Shown here piece after piece: positions 1-8,244 of a stretch of DNA of 64,000 nt. Source of the DNA: SPDF01 sp963812085 (lineage in GTDB: Bacteria; Gemmatimonadota; Gemmatimonadetes; Gemmatimonadales; GWC2-71-9); NCBI GenBank assembly GCA_963812085.1, contig CAWETL010000005.1, forward strand, positions 272,068 through 336,067. The letters are read 5' to 3'. Made by a program: the position numbers and the translations under genes. How positions within the stretch are numbered: the first letter of the stretch is position 1; each line of letters starts with the position of its first letter. Below the pieces are notes generated by a model, which was not told where the DNA came from, ran no database searches, and saw only the letters and a program-made list of their open reading frames with translations.

Positions 1-127
1 AGGCGGGCAGCGGACGGAGCCCCGAGATGGGGTAGTTTTCGGCGGCGCGGAGGGTCTGGATGCCGTACAGGGCCTCGGCCGGGACGGCCTTTTCGCCGAG
101 CGGGTCCTTCTCGATTCGAGTCGTCAT
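1..127 (-). CDS. aspA: Aspartate ammonia-lyase, N-terminal 42 residues (cut by window edge)
   Basis: The reverse strand from an ATG at 127 reads a peptide containing RIEKDPLGE and YGIQTLRAAENY, the conserved N-terminus of the aspartase/fumarase superfamily; the pattern fits aspartase (aspartate to fumarate plus ammonia) better than class II fumarase. The rest of the gene, including the catalytic SS loop, lies outside the window, so fumarase cannot be excluded. It diverges from the cupin gene at 167 with only a 39-bp gap, which must hold both promoters. Confidence 0.75.
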   Translation of the reverse strand, partial: MTTRIEKDPLGEKAVPAEALYGIQTLRAAENYPISGLRPLPA

Positions 128-166
128 TGCGGTCAGCCACACTGTCGAAAGTGAAGGGAAAGTCCC

Positions 167-484
167 ATGAACAGCTATTTCATCGCGACCGCCGAGCGGG
201 CCGGATTCACCGCGGGCAGGTTCGCCAAGGTGGACCTGGCGCGGGGGGCCCACCTGATGGCGGGGCTCAACTGCTTCGAGCCGGGCCAGGCGCAGGCGGT
301 CCACGCGCACGACGGTGCGGACAAATTCTACTTCGTGCTGGAGGGAAAGGCGAGAATGCAGGTGGGCGAGGAAGTGGCGGAGGCCGGTCCCGGCACACTG
401 GTGTGGGCCCCCGCCGGAGTGTCGCACGGCGTGCTGGAGGCGACGGGGCGCTGCGTCATGCTCGTCGGGATGTCGGCCGGCTGA
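167..484 (+). CDS. Small cupin-domain protein
   Basis: A 105-residue single-domain beta-barrel (cupin_2). Cupin motif 1 is recognisable around residues 44-62 (HAHDGADKFYFVLEGK, with metal-ligand-like His and Asp) and motif 2 around GPGTLVWAPAGVSHGV with its His near residue 90. Such proteins bind a metal and a small molecule or act as dioxygenases or isomerases; no substrate can be read from the sequence. The ATG at 167 follows an AAGGGAAAG purine stretch that serves as ribosome binding site. It is monocistronic: the neighbour downstream is convergent. Confidence 0.75.
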   Translation: MNSYFIATAERAGFTAGRFAKVDLARGAHLMAGLNCFEPGQAQAVHAHDGADKFYFVLEGKARMQVGEEVAEAGPGTLVWAPAGVSHGVLEATGRCVMLVGMSAG

Positions 485-497
485 CGCCGCGGCGGCC

Positions 498-1016
498 TCA
501 GACCGCCGGCAACTCCACGACGTACTCCTCCGTGCCGCAGGTGGTGAAGCCCCGCCGAAGATAGTTCGGCAGCGCCGCCGGCCCGTCCAGCGTGCAGGTG
601 TTGAGGCACACCCGAGTGGCCCCGAGGGCCCAGGCATCGCGCGCGGCCTCCGCCACGAGATACCCGCCCAATCCCCTACCGATCCGTTCGGGCACCAGCC
701 CGATGTGGATGACCTCGATCGCTCCGTCGGGCAGCCGACTGAGCTCGTAGTATCCCGCCGGCGCCCCCTCGAAATAGAGGACGCGAAGGAACACCGACGG
801 CTGCGCGAGGTGCCGCCGGAGGGCGTCGTCGTCCCAGGTGAGCCGGTCGCGCCAGTGCCAGGGCCCCCCGACCGTCGCGTACAGCCACCGGTAGAAGGAC
901 AGCGGGCAATCGCGGACCGGCACGACGCTGACGCCTGGGGGGACACTGCCGGGAGCCCGGAGCTGGCCGGGCGTCTTCAGTTCGAGGTAGGTGCGGGTGA
1001 CGGAGACCGGGGGCAC
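498..1016 (-). CDS. GNAT-family N-acetyltransferase
   Basis: A roughly 172-residue protein with the GNAT acetyl-CoA binding motif in the middle (HIGLVPERIGRGLGGYL, matching the (Q/R)xxGxG/A pyrophosphate loop) and a C-terminal motif B-like region (RRGFTTCGTEEYVVEL). It should acetylate an amine on an unidentified small molecule or protein. The open frame extends to 1184, but that upstream part is proline/arginine-rich and overlaps another small gene. I therefore place the start at the GTG at 1014-1016, just before VSVTRTYLELK. Convergent with the cupin gene. Confidence 0.75.
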   Translation of the reverse strand: MPPVSVTRTYLELKTPGQLRAPGSVPPGVSVVPVRDCPLSFYRWLYATVGGPWHWRDRLTWDDDALRRHLAQPSVFLRVLYFEGAPAGYYELSRLPDGAIEVIHIGLVPERIGRGLGGYLVAEAARDAWALGATRVCLNTCTLDGPAALPNYLRRGFTTCGTEEYVVELPAV

Positions 1017-1020
1017 GGCG

Positions 1021-1173
1021 TCAGTCGGAGCAGTCGCCGAGGGGATACACGGTTCCGCAGTTCGGGCAGGGATTCTTGCAGCCCCACGCCCGGGAGGGGA
1101 CCTCGAAGCCGCAGCGGTTGCAGAGCGTTGCGGGAGGCGGCGGGGAGGCGGGGAGGCGGGGAAGGCAGCCCAC
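1021..1173 (-). CDS. Small Cys-rich zinc-ribbon-like protein
   Basis: A 50-residue frame opening at a GTG (1171-1173) and ending in TGA 4 bp before the acetyltransferase start. The C-terminal two thirds contain CNRCGF, then CKNPCPNCG and a final C near the end, a CxxC...CxxxCxxC pattern typical of a structural zinc ribbon. The N-terminus is low-complexity, so the start is uncertain. The spacing suggests translational coupling with the acetyltransferase. Length and composition leave room for doubt; the cysteine pattern is the only support. Confidence 0.45.
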   Translation of the reverse strand: MGCLPRLPASPPPPATLCNRCGFEVPSRAWGCKNPCPNCGTVYPLGDCSD

Positions 1174-1180
1174 CTCGGAG

Positions 1181-1828
1181 TCACTCAAGGTGATACACCC
1201 CGGTGAGGAACGGATTAGTGGACCGCTCCACGCCGATGGTGGTGTCCGGCCCGTGCCCGCTGTGGACCACGGTGGCGTCGGGGAGCGTCAAGAACTCCCG
1301 TTCGATCGAGGCGAGCAGGGTGGACGTGTCCCCGCCCGGCAAGTCGGTGCGGCCCACCGATCCGCTGAACAGCACATCCCCGCCGAACACGCGCCCGTGC
1401 CCGACGAAGGCGACGCTGCCCGGAGAATGGCCCGGCGCGTGCCGGACGTCGAAGGAGCAGGCGCCGACCGTCATGGAAGCACCGGCCGCCAGTTCGTCGG
1501 TCGCGGGCGGGGCGGGCGGGGCGCGAAGGCCCATCCACGCCGCTTGCTGCGTCAGGTTGTCGTAGAGCGGACGGTCGAGCGGGTGGAGCCAGATGGGCAC
1601 CGGCCAGCGGCGAGTGACGGCTCCCACGCCGAGGATGTGATCGATGTGGGCGTGGGTGAGCCAGATGGCCTCGAGCGTCCAGCCCCGACGGTCGAGCTCC
1701 GCCAGGATCCGGTCGCTCTCCTCTCCCGGATCGATCATGACCGCCACTCCGCGCTCGGCGTCGGCCACGAGGTAGCAGTTCTGCGCGAACTGCCCGTTGG
1801 GAATCGCGACCACGACCAGCTCAGGCAA
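1181..1828 (-). CDS. Metallo-beta-lactamase-fold hydrolase (glyoxalase II-like)
   Basis: A 215-residue MBL-fold protein. The binuclear metal motif THAHIDH lies at residues 58-64, further ligands are in HAPGHSPGS and GGDVLF, and the last His is in HSGHGPDTTIGVE. This is the GloB-like subgroup of thioester hydrolases, including small hydroxyacylglutathione hydrolases; the substrate is not determinable. Its ATG lies 8 bp inside the end of trxB, so the two are translationally coupled. Linkage to thioredoxin reductase suggests thiol or thioester chemistry, which is inference. Confidence 0.85.
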   Translation of the reverse strand: MPELVVVAIPNGQFAQNCYLVADAERGVAVMIDPGEESDRILAELDRRGWTLEAIWLTHAHIDHILGVGAVTRRWPVPIWLHPLDRPLYDNLTQQAAWMGLRAPPAPPATDELAAGASMTVGACSFDVRHAPGHSPGSVAFVGHGRVFGGDVLFSGSVGRTDLPGGDTSTLLASIEREFLTLPDATVVHSGHGPDTTIGVERSTNPFLTGVYHLE

Positions 1829-2768
1829 CGGCCGCCGCCTTCCGCTCGGTGAGGAACTTTTCCACGGCGATCGCGGCGGTGGTCGCGTCGCCGACGGCGG
1901 TGGTGACCTGGCGGGTGAGCTGCACCCGGACGTCGCCGGCGGCGAAGAGCCCGGGGATCGAGGTCATCATCCGGTCGTCGGTGATCATGTAGCCCGCCGG
2001 ATCGTGGGCAAAGTGCTGGGTGACGAGCCCGGTGTTGGGCTTGAACCCCACGAAAATGAAGCAGCCCGTCACGGCGAGCGCCGACGTGGCGCCGGTGACG
2101 GCGTCCTTGAGCGCCAGTGATTCCAGTCCGCCCGGCCCGCCCTTCAGCTCCGTGACCACCTTGTTCCAGATGACCTCGATTTTCGGGTTGGCGAAGAGCC
2201 GCTCCTGGAGCAGCTTGGAGGCCCGGAACTCCCCGCGCCGGTGGACGACGTACACCTTTTCGGCGTAGCGGGTGAGGTAGTCCGCCTCCTCGACCGCCGC
2301 GTCTCCGCCGCCCACCACGGCAATCGTCTGCCCCTTGAAGAAGGCGCCGTCGCACACGGCACAGTACGACACGCCCTGCCCCGCGTACTCCAACTCTCCG
2401 GGTACGCCGAGCTTGGTCGGCGTCCCCCCCGCGGTCAGGATGACGGCGGGGGCCTCGTAGACCGTCCCGCTGCTGCAACTCACCTCGAAGGTCCCATCCT
2501 CGCGGCGCGCCACGGACTCGACGTTTTCCTGGCGGATGTCCGCCCCGAACTTCGTGGCGTGCTCGGCCATCAGCCGGGCGAGCTCGTGACCCTTGACCGA
2601 GGCGAACCCGGGGTAGTCCTCGATGAGGTCGGTGTTGAGGAGCTCGCCACCCGGCGCCCCGCGCTCGAGGACGACGGCGTTGAGCATGCCGCGCCCGGCG
2701 TACATGCCGGCGCACAAGCCGGCGGGACCGGCCCCCACGATGATGACGTCATGCGAAGAGCGGGACAT
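1821..2768 (-). CDS. trxB: Thioredoxin reductase
   Basis: A 315-residue low-molecular-weight TrxR: FAD-binding GAGPAG at residues 12-17, redox-active CAVC at 136-139 (the usual form is CATC), NADPH-binding VVGGGDAAVEE near 151-161 and the C-terminal FAD motif GLFAAGDVR. It reduces thioredoxin with NADPH in the cytoplasm. I start at the second in-frame ATG (2766-2768), directly before SRSSHDVIIVGAG, because the family begins there; the frame opens 11 codons earlier. An AT-rich patch at 2824-2842 upstream probably holds its promoter. Confidence 0.93.
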   Translation of the reverse strand: MSRSSHDVIIVGAGPAGLCAGMYAGRGMLNAVVLERGAPGGELLNTDLIEDYPGFASVKGHELARLMAEHATKFGADIRQENVESVARREDGTFEVSCSSGTVYEAPAVILTAGGTPTKLGVPGELEYAGQGVSYCAVCDGAFFKGQTIAVVGGGDAAVEEADYLTRYAEKVYVVHRRGEFRASKLLQERLFANPKIEVIWNKVVTELKGGPGGLESLALKDAVTGATSALAVTGCFIFVGFKPNTGLVTQHFAHDPAGYMITDDRMMTSIPGLFAAGDVRVQLTRQVTTAVGDATTAAIAVEKFLTERKAAAVA

Positions 2769-2872
2769 GGGAACGCCAGGCTGAGGTGATCCAGGGCACA
2801 TCGAACGCGGACCGAACTGACTTCAAATATAGAACAATCGTGGGTTCCCCATCGACGCCGCGGAGGCCCGGC

Positions 2873-3630
2873 TCAGCCGAGGGTCAGGAGGCCGAGGGCG
2901 CCGTGGCAGGCCGAGACGGTGCCGACGAGGAGCGCGGCCGGGCCGCCCTTCCCTCCCACCGCGGCGAGGAGCTCGGCGGCGCCGAGCGCGTCATCGACCG
3001 CGAAGGCGCCGACACCGTCGGTCAGGTGGCGGGTGACGAAGAGCGCGGTACCGGTCTCCCGGCCCCTGGTCGCGAGGCGACCCGCGACGGCCGTGGCCGT
3101 CTCCGACATTTCCCACGTCCGGGGGGCCCGGATGATCGGACAGAGCGCGGGCTCGATGCAGTGAGTGGGACAGAGCCAGTCGGCCCACGACACGTACCGG
3201 GTGCCATCGGGCGCGAGGGTGTCGTAGGGCGTGCCGACCGGCTCGGTGAGGGGTTCCTGTTCGACGGATCGACCGGGCCAGAGGGTTTGCGCGCGCCGGC
3301 GGATCCAGTCGAACATGAGGTGGGGCATGAGGGGGGAAGGAACAATGTACGAGGGCGGGGCCGCGGGGCCGCGGGGCCGCGGGGCAGTCTCGAGGTACCG
3401 GTCGAAGAACACATTCCAGCTCTCAACCACCAGCTCTCGCTCGCCACCGCCGGGAGGTCGCGGGTCAGCTGGCAGGAGGGATCCCGGTCCACCACGAGCA
3501 CCCGTTCCACCCGGAGCGCGCCGCGCGCCCGCGCCCGCTCGAGCTGGCGAGCGTAGAACGTGCCGTAGCAACCGCCGCCCACGATGACGATCTCGCGGGC
3601 CACGTGAAGTGGCGCGGTGTCGGGGCACAC
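2873..3630 (-). CDS. Rossmann-fold NAD/FAD-binding protein with Cys cluster (frame-disrupted)
   Basis: The product starts MCPDTAPLH, followed by a clear dinucleotide-binding segment (REIVIVGGGCYGTFYARQL and RVLVVDRDP). Near 3440 the frame changes: the continuation ELVVESWNVFFDRYLE and the rest to the stop at 2873 lie in the next frame. The second half has a striking CPTHC...C cluster (WLCPTHCIEPALCP) that could hold a metal or Fe-S centre. One indel explains the break; both halves are well kept, so sequence error is as likely as mutation. The start could also be the GTG at 3603. I do not recognise the function. It follows the SDR gene by 12 bp in the same operon. Confidence 0.6.
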
Positions 3631-3642
3631 GACCGTGCGCCC

Positions 3643-4371
3643 CTACGTCGCGCCGTTGGTGATGGGGAGGACGTGTCCGGTGATGGCATCGGCGGCGGCG
3701 CTCGCGAGGAAGAGGACTCCATCCGTGATCTGCCGCATCTCGACCCAGCGGACATCGGTCGCGCCGGCGGAGGCCACGTTGTCGGCGGTCCGCACCATGC
3801 CGGGCGCGACCGCGTTCACCCGCACCCCGGTGTCGCGAAGCTCCAGCGCCAGGCTTTGGGTGAACGCTGCCACCCCGGACTTGGCGGCGGCATAGACGGC
3901 CATCTGATCCTGCGGACGGAAGAACGCGACCGAGGCGAAGTTGATGATGACGCCACGGGTGGCCGCCAGGGCAGGCGCGGCGGCCTGCGACACGAAGAAG
4001 GCGGTCTTCAGGTTGATTGCGATTTCGCGGTCGAAGTCCGCCGCCGTGGTGCCTGCGATCGGCCCGTAGGTGGTCAGCCCCCCCGCCACGTTCACCACCA
4101 CGTCGAGGCGGCCGAACTGCTTCTGGGCCGTCTCGACCGCCAGCCGCGCGATGTCCGGCTCGGTCAGGTCGCCCGCGGTCGGCCGGGCCTCGATGCCCTC
4201 GGCCTCGAATTCGCGCGCCCGGGCGGCAGCCTCCACGGCGTTCCGGTCGCACAGCACGAGCTTCGCGCCCGCGCGGCCGAAGGCGAGCGCCACCGCGTGC
4301 CCGATCTGGCCCACCCGCGCCACGCCGGTGACCAGTACCACCTTTCCCGAGAAATCCCATGCGTTGGTCAT
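3643..4371 (-). CDS. Short-chain dehydrogenase/reductase
   Basis: A 242-residue classical SDR. The cofactor loop is TGVARVGQIG (residues 15-24), NVAGG stabilises the central sheet, and the catalytic S147, Y160 and K164 (YAAAK) are all present. An oxidoreductase for an unknown alcohol/ketone pair using NAD(P). The glycine motif is spread out (GxxxxxGxG, as in enoyl-ACP reductase-like SDRs), but the YxxxK spacing is classical. Start at the ATG at 4369-4371; the frame extends upstream only as non-coding-looking sequence. It lies 13 bp after the PHP gene. Confidence 0.85.
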   Translation of the reverse strand: MTNAWDFSGKVVLVTGVARVGQIGHAVALAFGRAGAKLVLCDRNAVEAAARAREFEAEGIEARPTAGDLTEPDIARLAVETAQKQFGRLDVVVNVAGGLTTYGPIAGTTAADFDREIAINLKTAFFVSQAAAPALAATRGVIINFASVAFFRPQDQMAVYAAAKSGVAAFTQSLALELRDTGVRVNAVAPGMVRTADNVASAGATDVRWVEMRQITDGVLFLASAAADAITGHVLPITNGAT

Positions 4372-4384
4372 GATCCCCCTCCGC

Positions 4385-5227
4385 TCAGCGCGCCACCGGC
4401 CGGCGCGCCTCGAGGCGCTCGAGCCAGTCCTCCGGCACCGTCTGCGAGCCGAGCGCGCCATGCTCCTCGCCCGGCCCGATGTCGCCGTGCCAGTCGCTCC
4501 CGCCGGTGCGGGCCAGGTCGAGGACGTTGGCGAGCCCGGCGATGCGCGAGCGCACCTCGGGCGCGTGCCGCGGGTGCCGGACCTCGACCGCGTCGAGTCC
4601 CTCCCGCCGGAGACGCTCGAGCACCGAGCGCGTGGCGCGGTCGCGGAGGTGCGCCGCGGAAAGCACGCCGCCGGCGGCATGCACCAGCTCGGCCACCTCG
4701 ACGAAAGTGGGGAGGATCTTCTCCTCGTACGCCGGCTTGTTCCGGCCGAGGTACTTGTCGAACGCCTCGTTCACGTTCTCGGCGCCGCCGGCGGACACGA
4801 CGACGCGCGCCACGTGCGGCCGGCCGATCGCGCCGCCCGCCGCCTCCTCGAGCACGGCGTCGAAGGTCACGGGAATGCCGAGCTCCTGCAGCCGTCCGCA
4901 CATGACGTGGGCGCGCCGCTTCCGGTCCGACCGGCACCGGTCGAGGAAGGCCTCGACGTCGTCGTTGCCTACCGGCAGGAAGTACCCCAGGACGTGCATT
5001 TCTCCCCACGGCGCCGCCACGGAGAATTCGCAGCCCGCCACCACGCGCACGCCATGCCTGGCGCCGGCCTCGACCGCTTCGGCGATCCCGGCCACCGAGT
5101 CGTGGTCGGTCAGCGCGATGGCGGAGAGCCCCGCCGCATGCGCGCACGCCACCACCTCCGCCGGGACCAGCGCCCCGTCGGAGGCGGTCGAATGCATGTG
5201 CAGGTCGACGAACCGGGGAGCGCTCAG
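4385..5227 (-). CDS. PHP-domain phosphoesterase, probable CTG start
   Basis: A protein of the PHP (polymerase and histidinol phosphatase) family related to YciV/RNase AM: DLHMHSTASDG at the N-terminus, ALTDHDS, CEFS, a long insert, and GSDWHG near the C-terminus supply the metal-binding His and Asp residues. The first ATG in frame (5197) would remove the first His of the essential HxH pair. No ATG, GTG or TTG exists upstream in frame, so I propose initiation at the CTG at 5225-5227, which overlaps the TGA of the preceding gene. A hydrolase of phosphorylated nucleotides or small phosphates; exact substrate unknown. Confidence 0.8.
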   Translation of the reverse strand: MSAPRFVDLHMHSTASDGALVPAEVVACAHAAGLSAIALTDHDSVAGIAEAVEAGARHGVRVVAGCEFSVAAPWGEMHVLGYFLPVGNDDVEAFLDRCRSDRKRRAHVMCGRLQELGIPVTFDAVLEEAAGGAIGRPHVARVVVSAGGAENVNEAFDKYLGRNKPAYEEKILPTFVEVAELVHAAGGVLSAAHLRDRATRSVLERLRREGLDAVEVRHPRHAPEVRSRIAGLANVLDLARTGGSDWHGDIGPGEEHGALGSQTVPEDWLERLEARRPVAR

Positions 5228-5490
5228 CGGCGGTATCCTGTCTCGGGCGACGTCCAGGAGGGCTGCGAACGGCGGAGCAGGTCGCCGAGCTGCTGGTCCG
5301 ACAACTCGGAGAGCGACAACTCGCGGCTGCGGGCGCCGAGGGGCGAGTACTTCGCCACGCGCTCCTCCCGGTCGGGGCCGGTGCCGCGGGTGAAGAGCAG
5401 CGTAAATTCGTCACGCATGTACTGGGTGACGTACCCGGTCGGCGTCACCACCCAGGACGTGCCGTCGAATGAAATCGTGCGTGTCGGCAT
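5224..5490 (-). CDS. Small conserved-looking protein, unknown function
   Basis: An 88-residue soluble protein starting at the ATG at 5488-5490 (PTRTISFDGTSWVVTP), rich in charged residues, with an SELSDQQLGDLL helix near the C-terminus. The frame extends further upstream, but only into the neighbouring gene. It lies 7 bp after the 108-residue gene and its TGA overlaps the proposed start of the PHP gene, so it belongs to the same transcript. No family recognised. Confidence 0.6.
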   Translation of the reverse strand: MPTRTISFDGTSWVVTPTGYVTQYMRDEFTLLFTRGTGPDREERVAKYSPLGARSRELSLSELSDQQLGDLLRRSQPSWTSPETGYRR

Positions 5491-5497
5491 ACCTACC

Positions 5498-5824
5498 TCA
5501 GGCTGGGCCGGTGGCGGGGACGCCCGCCGCCGCCAGGGGAACTTCGAGCCACAGGACATCGGCGTCTGGATCGGCGGTGGCCAGCGCGCGAAGGGCGTCG
5601 CCGAGCCGGGCCTCGGCAGGTGTCGGCGCCACACTCACGTGGGCCGCTCCGTCGGCGGCCTCGCGGAACTCGAGAAAGGCGCCGGGCCGGGTGGGGTGCC
5701 GGAACACCCAGAAGTGCTGCCCCCGGGCCTTGAGCGCGGCCGCCAGCGCGGCGGCGCCCGCGAGGTACTCCGCCTGGCGCGCGGCGGCCACCTGCACCCG
5801 GGCGACGGAGAGGGCCCGGGACAT
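5498..5824 (-). CDS. Small alpha/beta protein, unknown (ABM/NIPSNAP-like?)
   Basis: 108 residues, ATG 3 bp downstream of the E2 stop. The pattern of an N-terminal helix rich in alanine followed by GQHFWVFRHPTRPGAFLEFREAAD is reminiscent of dimeric alpha/beta-barrel (ABM-type) proteins, but no diagnostic residues are present. Tight coupling to the E2 gene suggests cotranscription with the dehydrogenase complex; a role there is inference only. Confidence 0.6.
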   Translation of the reverse strand: MSRALSVARVQVAAARQAEYLAGAAALAAALKARGQHFWVFRHPTRPGAFLEFREAADGAAHVSVAPTPAEARLGDALRALATADPDADVLWLEVPLAAAGVPATGPA

Positions 5825-5827
5825 CGC

Positions 5828-7245
5828 TCAGGCCGCGCTGTCGGGAAAGTCCTGCAGCGTGGCCTTCAGGTCGGCCAGGAACCTGTCGGCGTCCGCGCCG
5901 TCCACGATGCGGTGATCGTACGCCATCGTCAGCATGCCCTTGGTCCGGATGGCGAGGGTGTCGGTGCCGTCCGGCAGGGTGACCACGTGGGGCCGCTTCT
6001 CGATGGCGCCGACGCCGAGGATGGCGACCTGGGGCTGGTTGATGACCGGCGTGCCGGCGAAGGAGCCGAAGCCGCCGGGGTTCGTGATGGTAAAGGTGCC
6101 GCGCTGCACCTCGTCGGGGGTGAGCTTCTTGGCCCGCGCCCGCTCGCCGAGGTCGTTGATGGCCCGCGCCACGCCGATGAGGGAGAGCTCGTCGGCGCGC
6201 TTGATGACCGGCACGATCAGGCCCCAGTCGAGCGCCACGGCGATGCCGATGTTGATGTCGCGCCGGAAGACCGTCGCCTCCCCCATGACGGCGGAGTTGA
6301 CCACCGGGTGTTTGCGGAGGTTGTCCGCCACGGCCTTCACGATGAACGCCAGGAAGGTCAGGTTCACGCCCCGTTCGGCGAACTCCTTCTTCCGCGCGGC
6401 GCGCACCTGGCCGACGCGCGTGAAGTCCACCTCGAAGAGGCTGTTCACGTGCGCCGAGACGCGGCGCGACATGATCATGTGGTCGGCGGTCAGCTTCCGG
6501 ATCTTGCTCCACGGCTCGACGCGGTCGCCGGGCCACGGTTCGACCACGGGCGCGGGGACCTCGATCAGGACCGTGGCCCCGCGGGTGCCGGCCGGCCGGC
6601 TGGGCGGCGGGGCCGCTGGCCAGCGGGGCTGCGACCGGGGCTGCGGCCGCCGGCGGGCGACTCGAGATAGCTCAGGACGTCCGATTCTTCGTGACGCGGC
6701 CGGCGTGGCCGCTCCCGGAGATGGTGGTGATGTCGAGATTGTGCTCGGCGGCCATCTTCCGGACGAGGGGGGTGCTCTTCCGGCGCAGACGCTCCTCGGC
6801 AGTCTCCGACCGGCTTGCCGCCGGAGGCGGGGCAGCTGAAGGCGGCGGAAGCGGCTGGTTGGGCAGCGGGGCGGCTGGGCAGCGGGGCGGCCGCGGGAGG
6901 GACCGCTGGGCTGCTGGGCAGCGGGGCAGCCGGGGCGGGGACAGCCGCCGGCGGGGCAGCGGGGCTGCTGGGCAGCGGGGCCGCAAGAGGCGCCGATGCC
7001 GAGGCATCCGTCTCGAGGCGGGCCACCACGGTCTGGATCGGGACCGTCTGTCCTTCCTGGACCAGGATTTCGACGAGGACGCCGGCCTGCGGGGCGGGAA
7101 TCTCCGCGTCCACCTTGTCCGTCGAGATCTCGAAGATGGGTTCGTCGCGCTTGACGGTGTCTCCCACCTTCTTCATCCAGCGGGAAAGGGTCCCTTCGGC
7201 GATGGACTCCCCCATCTGCGGCATGATCACGTCGATCTTGGCCAT
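5828..7245 (-). CDS. Dihydrolipoamide acyltransferase E2 of a 2-oxoacid dehydrogenase (frame-disrupted)
   Basis: Three standard E2 domains occur in order but in three reading frames. The lipoyl domain is at the N-terminus (FEISTDKVDAEIP, lipoyl-Lys K44). The peripheral-subunit-binding domain (STPLVRKMAAEHNLDI to GRVTK) is at about 6690-6776. The catalytic domain runs from about 6540 to the end with the active-site DHRIVDG. The interdomain linker is Ala/Pro repeats encoded by GC-rich tandem sequence, where indels are expected. All catalytic residues are intact, so I think the gene is functional and the breaks (at about 6830-7000, 6685 and 6600) are sequence errors. It transfers acyl groups to CoA. 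Similarity to branched-chain or pyruvate E2 cannot be separated here. Confidence 0.8.
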
Positions 7246-7263
7246 GCGATCGTCTCCAAGTTC

Positions 7264-8244
7264 CTAGTAGGCGGCCAGCCAGCGGGCGGCGAGCACGAGG
7301 TCGTCCGTCTGGGGCAGCACGAAGTCTTCCAAAGTGGGCGCGTAGGGCAGCGGCACGTCGTGCGCCGCGACCCGCTTGACCGGCGCGTCGAGCCACTCGA
7401 ACGCCTGGTCGTTGATCCGCGCGGTGATCTCGCCGGCCACGCCGCCGGTGCGGGTGTCCTCGTGCGCGATGAGCACCCGGTTCGTCTTCCGGACCGAGGC
7501 CAGGATCGCTTCATCGTCCATCGGGAGGAGGGTCCGGAGGTCGAGCACCTCGACCTTGAGGCCGTCCTCCTTTTCCAGCCGCTCCGCCGCCTCCAGCGCC
7601 TTGTACACCATGGCCGACCAGGAGATGATCGTCAGGTCGCTGCCCTCGCGGGCCAGGCGCGCCTTGCCGATCGGGGTGAGGATTTCCTCGCCCTCGGGCA
7701 GCTCTTCCTTGATCCGGCGGTAGAGGTACTTGTGCTCGAAGTAGAGCACCGGGTCGTCGTCGCGGATGGCGCTCTTGATGAGGCCCTTGGCGTCGCGCGC
7801 GGTGGCGGGGCAGACGATCTTGAGGCCGGGGGTGTGGAGGAAGGCGGCCTCGGGGTTCTGCGAATGGAAGGGCCCGCCGCGCACGTAGCCGCCGGAGGGC
7901 CCGCGCACCACCATCGGCGTGGGCAGCCCGGCGCGGTACCGCGCCGTGGCCACGTAGTTGGTGAGCATGTCGTAGGCGCAGGAGATGAAGTCGATGAACT
8001 GCATCTCCGCCACCGGCCGGAGCCCCATGTGCGCGGCCCCCGCGGCGGCGCCGACGATCGCCGCTTCCGAGATCGGCGTGTCGATGATCCGCTCCTCGCC
8101 GAACTGGGCCAGGAAGCCCTCGGTCACCTTGAAGGCACCGCCGTAGGCCCCCACGTCCTCGCCGAGAATGAAGACGTTCTCGTCGCGCTGCATCTCCTCC
8201 CAGAGCCCCTGGCGGAGCGCCTCGAGGTAGGTCACCTCAGCCAT
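7264..8244 (-). CDS. 2-oxoacid dehydrogenase E1 component, beta subunit
   Basis: 326 residues of the transketolase-like pyrimidine-binding plus C-terminal domain family: ILGEDVGAYGGAFKVTEGF at the N-terminus, DTPISEAAIVGAAAGAA and the conserved SPGG-equivalent region, ending in the transketolase C-terminal domain (TLEDFVLPQTDDLV). With the alpha subunit it forms the heterotetrameric E1 that decarboxylates a 2-oxoacid and acylates E2 lipoate. Its start lies 8 bp inside the alpha gene, and E2 follows after 18 bp: a classic E1a-E1b-E2 operon without a linked E3. Confidence 0.92.
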   Translation of the reverse strand: MAEVTYLEALRQGLWEEMQRDENVFILGEDVGAYGGAFKVTEGFLAQFGEERIIDTPISEAAIVGAAAGAAHMGLRPVAEMQFIDFISCAYDMLTNYVATARYRAGLPTPMVVRGPSGGYVRGGPFHSQNPEAAFLHTPGLKIVCPATARDAKGLIKSAIRDDDPVLYFEHKYLYRRIKEELPEGEEILTPIGKARLAREGSDLTIISWSAMVYKALEAAERLEKEDGLKVEVLDLRTLLPMDDEAILASVRKTNRVLIAHEDTRTGGVAGEITARINDQAFEWLDAPVKRVAAHDVPLPYAPTLEDFVLPQTDDLVLAARWLAAY

